From: Aquifex aeolicus
Lineage (GTDB): Bacteria; Aquificota; Aquificia; Aquificales; Aquificaceae
Direction: 5' to 3'
NCBI GenBank assembly: GCA_015661465.1
Contig: DQVZ01000131.1
Span: 1-11,128, forward strand
DNA: 11,128 bases
This document shows positions 6,748 through 11,128 of this stretch, in pieces (position 1 is the stretch's first letter; each line of letters begins with the position of its first letter). The position numbers and the translations under genes were made by a program. The notes under the pieces are model-generated. The model saw only the letters and a list, made by a program, of their open reading frames with translations, made no database searches and had not been told where the DNA came from.

Positions 6748-7231
6748 TTTTTTCCTTTTTCTACTTTCTTGCAGAGGAGTAAAAGAAGTTAAGAAAAGTG
6801 TCCTTGAGTTCTTTTTAGAAAACTACGATAAAGGTGTGTATAGGTATGTTGTTTTAGAAACCAAACCTAACGGTGAAAAAAGTTGTGAAGTTATCCTTAA
6901 AGACCTGGTAAAGGAACAAAAATACAGATTAAATCTTTATACACTTCACTACGTTGAAAGATTTGAATTGACGAATAACTTTTACTGTGAGCTATTTTCA
7001 AAGGGAAGATTTGTAGAAGTTGCCGGTGAGCGATTCACTCCACCTTCTAATTTAAGGATTGTAAAAAACGTAGAGTTAAGGGAAGGGCTTTACTTATGGA
7101 TTTTAGAAAGGGTAAAGGGTACATCCAACGGTGGTGGAGGAATTTTTTTCCTTCCTTGGGGATGGGGAGGAATTGAGTATGACTATCGGGATAGATACAG
7201 AACCATTCCGGGAAGATACGGGGGTAAGTAG
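6725..7231 (+). CDS. DUF4247-like lipoprotein
   Basis: 168 residues from a TTG at 6725, which lies inside the DUF4178 gene (23-base overlap) and has AAGGA (6712-6716) at good spacing. Residues 1-15 form a hydrophobic signal ending in a lipobox-like LLSC, so Cys16 is the likely lipidation site and the protein is probably anchored at the membrane facing the periplasm. Two further cysteines (54 and 88) could pair. The C-terminus is glycine-rich and aromatic (GTSNGGGG at 132-139, WGWGG at 145-149, ending in GRYGGK), like the Gly-rich tail of DUF4247 proteins such as Rv2599. Position between DUF4178 and DUF350 also matches that family. Overall sequence resemblance is weak, so the DUF4247 label rests on context and tail pattern. 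Function is unknown. Confidence 0.7.
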   Translation: MRVYFLVSFFLFLLSCRGVKEVKKSVLEFFLENYDKGVYRYVVLETKPNGEKSCEVILKDLVKEQKYRLNLYTLHYVERFELTNNFYCELFSKGRFVEVAGERFTPPSNLRIVKNVELREGLYLWILERVKGTSNGGGGIFFLPWGWGGIEYDYRDRYRTIPGRYGGK

Positions 7232-7232
7232 T

Positions 7233-8048
7233 ATGGCTTCTTTACTGGGAGCTATTTTAGTTATAGCTTGGGTTGTACTTTCCAAGTTTACCTTTGATTT
7301 TATTTTCTATAACAGAGTAAAGGTCGAACAGGAAATATTCGCCAAAAAAAACCGTTCCCTTGCCCTTTCTTACGCCGGTTTCCTTACAGCACTTTCTTTT
7401 ACGCTATATATGACTTTTGTGTACGAAAGCTTCATAAGGGAATTATTTAATCTTTTTTTCCTAACCTCTTTTATGTTTTTAGGTGTTTATGTATTTGATT
7501 TATTGTTCTTAAGGAAGATAGACCTTAAGGAAGAAATACTTAAAAATAACCTCTCTGCGGGAACGGTTCAGGGCTTTTACTTCGTTGCAATAGGCCTTAT
7601 AATTTCAGGTGCTTACTGGAGAAAGGAAAATTTAATCCTATCCGTGTTTTATTCATCAATTTATCTATTTCTGGGTATGGTTTTCTTATATATTTCAACC
7701 CTTTTAATTTCAAGAGTTTTGTCATTGGACTTCCAAGAGGAAGTTAAGAAGAATAATTTATCCGCATCTCTAGTTCTAGGAAGTCTTACTGTGGCCGTTT
7801 CACTGGTAATCTTCAATTCCATATCTGGGGAATTTCTAGGAAATATATTTTTGGACATCTTCACAACACTATTTTATTTTCTCATCTCCCAGATTCTCAT
7901 GGTTATCCTATACCTTTTATTTGAGTACGTTATATTCAGGAAGGTTCTTCTTTCCGCTGAAATCATAGAGAACAATCTCAGCGCTTCCCTTACCTTGGGA
8001 GCAGTGTTTTTAACCAGTGCTTTTATTACCATGGTCCTTATAGGATGA
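7233..8048 (+). CDS. DUF350 (YjfL) family multi-repeat inner-membrane protein
   Basis: 271 residues, almost wholly hydrophobic, with about eight transmembrane helices. A motif recurs four times at about 70-residue spacing: KKNRSLALSYAG (38-49), NNLSAGTVQG (105-114), NNLSASLVLG (174-183) and NNLSASLTLG (247-256). Each is followed by a small-residue-rich helix, which is the DUF350 repeat. Escherichia coli YjfL has about half this number of repeats. I chose the ATG at 7233 because it starts just before the first helix, as in YjfL, and gives the stop-T-ATG junction seen twice more in this operon. An alternative ATG at 7179 has GGGGAGG eight bases upstream and would give 289 residues. The stop overlaps the speE start as ATGA. 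The role is unknown; it is probably an integral partner of PspA and the SpeE-like enzyme. Confidence 0.85.
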   Translation: MASLLGAILVIAWVVLSKFTFDFIFYNRVKVEQEIFAKKNRSLALSYAGFLTALSFTLYMTFVYESFIRELFNLFFLTSFMFLGVYVFDLLFLRKIDLKEEILKNNLSAGTVQGFYFVAIGLIISGAYWRKENLILSVFYSSIYLFLGMVFLYISTLLISRVLSLDFQEEVKKNNLSASLVLGSLTVAVSLVIFNSISGEFLGNIFLDIFTTLFYFLISQILMVILYLLFEYVIFRKVLLSAEIIENNLSASLTLGAVFLTSAFITMVLIG

Positions 8049-9526
8049 AGCCTTCCTTCATTATAAAGATTTCTATATTTTTTACAGGTTTCGCGGGTAT
8101 CGTGGCGGAATACTCTATATCCACGGTAGCAACCTACCTTTTGGGAAATGCTGTATTCCAGTGGAGCGTAATCATATCTCTTTTTCTCCTCTTCATGGGA
8201 CTCGGTTCCCATTTGAGCAGATACATCCCGAATAAATATTTGGTAAGCACATTTATATTTGCAGAACTCCTTTTGTCAATAGGAGTAAGTACTTCACCAT
8301 TAATAGCTTACTCCTTTGCCTATGACTTTATGAAACTCCAAACAGTTATATACATACTTTCGGGTATTATCGGAACTCTGATAGGTCTGGAAATACCTAT
8401 AGCGGTAAGAATCAATAATCTCTACGAAGAGTTGAAAGTAAATATATCCGCAATTCTTGAAAAGGATTATTTAGGAGCTGTTCCGGCGGGACTCTTTTAT
8501 GCCTATTTTTTTCTTCCAAAGCTGGGGCTAATCTATACAACCCTTCTTGCGGGATTTCTAAACCTCATTACCGCAATACTCTTTGCCTTTTATCTCTATA
8601 GAGGTAAACTTTTGAAAATCATTCCGCCAATTGTAGCTATTTTTTTAATTCTTTACGGAATTTTTTCTAAAGACTTAATCCTTTATCAAGAGCAAAAACT
8701 CTACGGAGAGAAGATAATCTACTTTGAGATAACTCCTTACCAAAAAATAATCCTTACCCAGTATAGAAACAATTATTCCTTATACCTCGATGGTCATCTG
8801 CAGTTTTCAACTCTTGACGAGGTAAGATACCACGAAACGTTAGTACACATACCCGCAGGATTTTTAAAAAATTTCAAAAGGGCACTGATACTGGGCGGAG
8901 GGGACGGCCTTGCCCTGAGAGAGGTAAAAAAATACCCTTTTGAGGAAATAACCCTAGTAGATTTGGACAAAAAAATGATAGAATTCTCAACCTATCATAC
9001 CGTAATGAGAAAGCTAAATGAGTCCAGTTTCAAAGACCCAAGGGTGAAAACCATCTTGGAAGATGCCTTTAACTTTGTCTTTTCAGAAACAAAAAAGTAC
9101 GATTTAATAATAATAGACCTTGTAGACCCAAGAACTACTTCCAGTGCGAGGGTATATTCTTTGGAATTTTATAAAAAGCTTAAAAGTTTACTTGCAAAAG
9201 AAGGAGTATTTATTACTCAAGCCGGGGATGTTTTTTATAAAAGAAAGGTTTTCTGTTCTATATTGAGAACTGTCAAAAGTGCCGGCTTTGAGGTAATTCC
9301 TTTCGTAGTAAACATACCGACTATGGGGGAATGGGGATTTGTCGTAGGAAGCAAAAGCAGGTTGGATTTTGAAAATTTAAAGCTCCTACCAAACTTGAAA
9401 TTTTTAAATGAGGATATAGCCCTATCCGCTTATCTTCTCGGGAAGTCGGTCAAATGTAAAGACGAAGAAATAAACACTATATTAAGACCTGTAATTCTTT
9501 ATTATTACTATTCATCAGAGTATTAG
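8045..9526 (+). CDS. speE: membrane-anchored spermidine synthase-like aminopropyltransferase
   Basis: 493 residues. Residues 1-208 carry about seven transmembrane helices, beginning with a conserved AEYSISTVATYLLGNAVFQW region and an FMGLGS turn. Residues about 215-440 form a spermidine-synthase Rossmann domain: LDGHLQFSTLDEVRYHE (248-264), the nucleotide loop GGGDG (284-288), acidic VDLD (305-308), ED (339-340) and DLVDP (358-362) in the place of the usual DSSDP gate. The late motif PTMGEWGF (425-432) matches the PSxGxWGF-type motif of DUF350-linked SpeE proteins such as Rv2601. The fold should bind decarboxylated S-adenosylmethionine or a related donor, but the second substrate is uncertain and may be membrane-bound. 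The C-terminus is odd, with a Tyr run (YYYYSSEY). It overlaps DUF350 by four bases and closes the operon. Confidence 0.85.
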   Translation: MKPSFIIKISIFFTGFAGIVAEYSISTVATYLLGNAVFQWSVIISLFLLFMGLGSHLSRYIPNKYLVSTFIFAELLLSIGVSTSPLIAYSFAYDFMKLQTVIYILSGIIGTLIGLEIPIAVRINNLYEELKVNISAILEKDYLGAVPAGLFYAYFFLPKLGLIYTTLLAGFLNLITAILFAFYLYRGKLLKIIPPIVAIFLILYGIFSKDLILYQEQKLYGEKIIYFEITPYQKIILTQYRNNYSLYLDGHLQFSTLDEVRYHETLVHIPAGFLKNFKRALILGGGDGLALREVKKYPFEEITLVDLDKKMIEFSTYHTVMRKLNESSFKDPRVKTILEDAFNFVFSETKKYDLIIIDLVDPRTTSSARVYSLEFYKKLKSLLAKEGVFITQAGDVFYKRKVFCSILRTVKSAGFEVIPFVVNIPTMGEWGFVVGSKSRLDFENLKLLPNLKFLNEDIALSAYLLGKSVKCKDEEINTILRPVILYYYYSSEY

Positions 9527-9538
9527 TATTATTTTTAT

Positions 9539-9546
9539 AAGGAGGT
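9539..9546 (+). promoter_or_regulatory. strong Shine-Dalgarno (AAGGAGGT) without a normal start codon
   Basis: A near-perfect ribosome-binding sequence 12 bases after the speE stop. Six bases downstream is TTA, not ATG, GTG or TTG. A TTG at 9558 is in another frame and encodes only about ten residues. The site therefore looks like the relic of a small gene or an unusual initiation site. Confidence 0.55.
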
Positions 9547-9552
9547 ATAACT

Positions 9553-9717
9553 TTAGATTGGCTCTACGGTGTTTACTTCAGGGAAAATAACTTACTTGAG
9601 AAGGTAAACGAAATAGAACCTGTCAAGAGTGAGTTTACGAAACTATAGATAGAGTTTATCTTTTAATTAAATTTTCTATCGGAGGGAAAAATGGAATTAG
9701 TGGTGGAGTCTATTTTT
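9553..9717 (+). pseudogene. possible decayed small gene between speE and mqnE
   Basis: From the TTA at 9553 to the TAG at 9646-9648 the frame reads 31 protein-like residues beginning LDWLYGVYFRENNLLEKV. It is preceded at ideal distance by AAGGAGGT, yet has no accepted start codon. Near 9633 the reading appears to continue one frame back as VYETIDRVYLLIKFSIGG, running past the mqnE ATG to a TAA at 9717-9719, so a lost base would join the two parts. A mutated start plus a one-base deletion suggests a degraded gene. I do not recognise the product. Chance coding-like sequence, or a structured leader for mqnE, cannot be excluded. Confidence 0.3.
9571..9609 (+). other. imperfect hairpin-forming arms upstream of mqnE
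   Basis: GTTTACTTC (9571-9579) can pair with GAAGGTAAAC (9600-9609) with one bulged G, leaving a loop of about 20 bases. It is not followed by a T-run, so it is not a standard terminator. It may be part of an mRNA leader or a chance pairing. Confidence 0.25.
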
Positions 9718-10806
9718 AACACCGTAAAAGATAAGGAATTTTTAAGAATAGCGGAAAAGGTTTTAGAAGGAAAGAGAATAAATCAGGAAGAAGCTGTTTA
9801 CTTATACAAGAGTAATGAACTTACAGCTCTTGGCTTAATTGCAGAATACATTAACCGCAAAAAAAATGGAATGTATGCCTACTTTATAGTAAACAGACAG
9901 ATAAACCCTACGAACGTATGTATGTACCAATGCGATTTTTGTGCCTTTGGAGTGAAAAAGTCAGACCCAAGAGCTTACGAAATGGACATGGAGGAAATCC
10001 TTAAAAAGGTAGAAGAACTCTACCAGATGGGAGGAAGAGAGGTTCACATAGTAGGAGGAATACCTTCCTACTGGAATTATGACAAGTATATAGAAATTGT
10101 AAGGGAGGTAAAAAAAAGATTTCCAGATATTATAGTTAAAGCCTGGACTGCCGTTGAGATACATCATATGGCTAAGATATCTGGGAAAAGCTACCAAGAG
10201 GTGCTTACCGAACTTAAAAACGCAGGTCTGGACGCACTTCCGGGAGGAGGAGCAGAAATATTCTCGGATAGGGTAAGACAGATAATAGCTCCCTATAAAG
10301 CAAATGCTGAGGAATATCTTGAAGTCCACAAAACTGCACATAAATTGGGAATTCCCACAAATGCGACTATGCTATACGGCCACGTAGAAACTATAGAGGA
10401 AAGGGTAGAACATATGGAGATGTTAAGAAAACTTCAAGATGAAACCGGCGGGTTTCAGGTTTTCATTCCTTTGGCATATTGGCCTGAAGGAACGAGGTTA
10501 GGTGGATACAGGACTTCTTCAGTTGATGACCTCAAAACTATAGCTATTTCGAGAATTTATCTCGATAACTTTGACCATATAAAAGCGTATTGGGTTACTC
10601 TCGGGGAAAAAGTAGCTCAGGTAGCCTTAAATTTCGGTGCAGATGATTTAGACGGAACTATTCAAGAAGAAAAAATTGTCCACGCTGCCGGAACTAAATC
10701 CGCCTATGGGCATTCCGTGGATAAACTTGTAAATCTTATAAAGAAATCCGGCAAAATCCCAGCGGAAAGGGATACATTTTACAACGTAGTTAAAGTTTAC
10801 GATTAA
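9691..10806 (+). CDS. mqnE: aminofutalosine synthase (radical SAM, menaquinone biosynthesis)
   Basis: 371 residues. The radical SAM cluster motif CMYQCDFC supplies Cys77, Cys81 and Cys84 for the [4Fe-4S] cluster, and VGGIP (121-125) is the GGxxP-type SAM-binding region. LDALPGGGAEIFSDRVRQ, the segment around NATMLYGHVET and the closing DGTIQEEKIVHAAG match MqnE more closely than its relatives MqnC and CofH. MqnE joins 3-[(1-carboxyvinyl)oxy]benzoate with S-adenosylmethionine to give aminofutalosine, the entry to the futalosine route to menaquinone. GGAGGG (9681-9686) precedes the ATG by four bases. The gene stands 164 bases after speE, so it probably has its own promoter or reads through from the pspA operon. 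Its end overlaps the convergent tsaC-like gene by 17 bases. No other mqn gene lies in the window. Confidence 0.9.
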   Translation: MELVVESIFNTVKDKEFLRIAEKVLEGKRINQEEAVYLYKSNELTALGLIAEYINRKKNGMYAYFIVNRQINPTNVCMYQCDFCAFGVKKSDPRAYEMDMEEILKKVEELYQMGGREVHIVGGIPSYWNYDKYIEIVREVKKRFPDIIVKAWTAVEIHHMAKISGKSYQEVLTELKNAGLDALPGGGAEIFSDRVRQIIAPYKANAEEYLEVHKTAHKLGIPTNATMLYGHVETIEERVEHMEMLRKLQDETGGFQVFIPLAYWPEGTRLGGYRTSSVDDLKTIAISRIYLDNFDHIKAYWVTLGEKVAQVALNFGADDLDGTIQEEKIVHAAGTKSAYGHSVDKLVNLIKKSGKIPAERDTFYNVVKVYD

Positions 10807-11128
10807 GGATTTTTTCAATTGTATCCTTTCTTACCTTTCCCTCCCTAACAATTTTTATACTCTCCTTCAAGTCAAGGATAGTTGAAGGTTTACCCTTAAT
10901 TTCTCCCGCATCAACGTAAAGTGCTACCTTTTCTCCAAAATATTTAACAGCTTCGCTTATAGTTTCCGCAGGTTTCTTACCTTCAGGATTGACACTCGGA
11001 GCAACTACAGGCTTGGCAAACGTTTTAAGAAGTTCTTTAATAAACCCTTTTCTCGGAATTCTTACGGCTAAACTACCTTTGTTAATGTAAGAAAATTTAT
11101 CGCATACGGTTCTCAAAATTAACGTAAG
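10790..11128 (-). CDS. TsaC/Sua5 (YrdC) family threonylcarbamoyl-AMP synthase, C-terminal part
   Basis: Partial: the gene enters from the right edge and only the C-terminal 112 or so residues are visible. The frame is open to the last base, reading LTLIL at the edge as in the PGPLTLIL motif of YrdC proteins. Then come LAVRIPRK, APSVNPEGKKPA (the place of the usual SAN-SG type motif) and DAGEIKGKPSTILD, all family hallmarks. The enzyme makes L-threonylcarbamoyladenylate from threonine, bicarbonate and ATP for the t6A37 modification of ANN-decoding tRNAs, in the cytoplasm. It ends soon after the YrdC domain, so it is the short TsaC form and not a Sua5 with an extra domain. A YciO-type paralogue cannot be excluded. 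It converges with mqnE with a 17-base overlap. Confidence 0.82.
   Translation of the reverse strand, partial: LTLILRTVCDKFSYINKGSLAVRIPRKGFIKELLKTFAKPVVAPSVNPEGKKPAETISEAVKYFGEKVALYVDAGEIKGKPSTILDLKESIKIVREGKVRKDTIEKILNRKL

Noticed and set aside
7131..7232. Longer starts for the DUF350 protein (an upstream start at 7131, or ATG 7179 with GGGGAGG eight bases upstream)
   Set aside because: The added residues are not membrane-like and come from the other frame of the lipoprotein's Gly-rich tail, whose GGA/GGG codons create the apparent Shine-Dalgarno. The 7233 start fits the family N-terminus and the repeated stop-T-ATG junction. 7179 remains possible.
7344..7351. Run of eight A forming an A-AAA-AAC slippery heptamer in the DUF350 gene
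   Set aside because: The minus-one frame gives only a short non-conserved product and the zero frame encodes an intact protein, so there is no reason to propose programmed frameshifting.
7874..8212. 112-residue open frame on the minus strand across the DUF350/speE junction
   Set aside because: It is antisense to two well-supported genes, has no recognisable domain and no ribosome-binding site of note; it is a shadow of the coding strand.
9634..9662. TTTACG-N17-TATCTT as a promoter for mqnE
   Set aside because: Each hexamer matches the consensus at only about four of six positions in AT-rich DNA where such matches are common; not strong enough to list as a promoter.
9961..10341. 126-residue open frame on the minus strand inside mqnE
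   Set aside because: It is fully antisense to the conserved MqnE core; composition rich in Ser, Phe and Tyr is typical of reverse-strand shadows here.
10346..10357. Perfect 12-base palindrome TGGGAATTCCCA inside mqnE
   Set aside because: It lies in the middle of a conserved coding segment with no spacing or context for regulation; probably chance.

Overview
The window is about 11.1 kb of a compact, AT-leaning, gene-dense bacterial chromosome. Genes mostly abut or overlap, and AGA/AGG arginine codons and Lys/Glu-rich proteins dominate. The best clue to the organism is a 111-residue stand-alone EMAP/OB-fold tRNA-binding protein (3036-3371), which matches the length and type of Trbp111 described from Aquifex aeolicus. 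Together with a futalosine-pathway menaquinone gene, this points to Aquificota, probably Aquifex aeolicus or a close relative. That is inference from recalled family knowledge, not a database match.

Layout. (1) 54-3994, plus strand: a secreted Glu/Lys/Arg-rich protein, an outer-membrane beta-barrel with a calcium-type linker, an OmpR-type response regulator, a membrane histidine kinase, Trbp111 and the condensin subunit ScpA. Every junction from the beta-barrel gene onward is tight or overlapping. (2) 3983-5041, minus strand: threonine synthase, converging on scpA with a 12-base overlap. (3) 5126-9526, plus strand: a six-gene envelope-stress-like operon of a DUF2170/YjfI-like protein, PspA, DUF4178, a DUF4247-like lipoprotein, a four-repeat DUF350 membrane protein and a membrane-anchored spermidine-synthase-like enzyme. 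(4) 9527-9690: a spacer with a strong Shine-Dalgarno sequence and what looks like a decayed small gene. (5) 9691-10806: aminofutalosine synthase MqnE. (6) 10790-11128, minus strand: the C-terminal part of a TsaC/Sua5 (YrdC) threonylcarbamoyl-adenylate synthase, cut by the window edge.

The most interesting region is the PspA operon. It joins two gene neighbourhoods known separately: the enterobacterial yjfI-yjfJ(PspA)-yjfK-yjfL set and the actinobacterial DUF4178-DUF4247-DUF350-speE set (Mycobacterium tuberculosis Rv2598-Rv2601). The products cover the cytoplasmic membrane face (PspA, DUF2170, DUF4178), the bilayer (DUF350 and the SpeE N-terminal domain) and the periplasm (lipoprotein), so a membrane-associated maintenance or modification complex is plausible. 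No PspF, PspB or PspC is present, and no sigma-54 promoter is obvious. Three of the five junctions have the form stop-T-ATG, with a different stop codon each time, which suggests strong translational coupling.

No rRNA, tRNA, CRISPR array, insertion sequence or convincing intrinsic terminator was found. No stretch longer than 300 bases lacks a gene.
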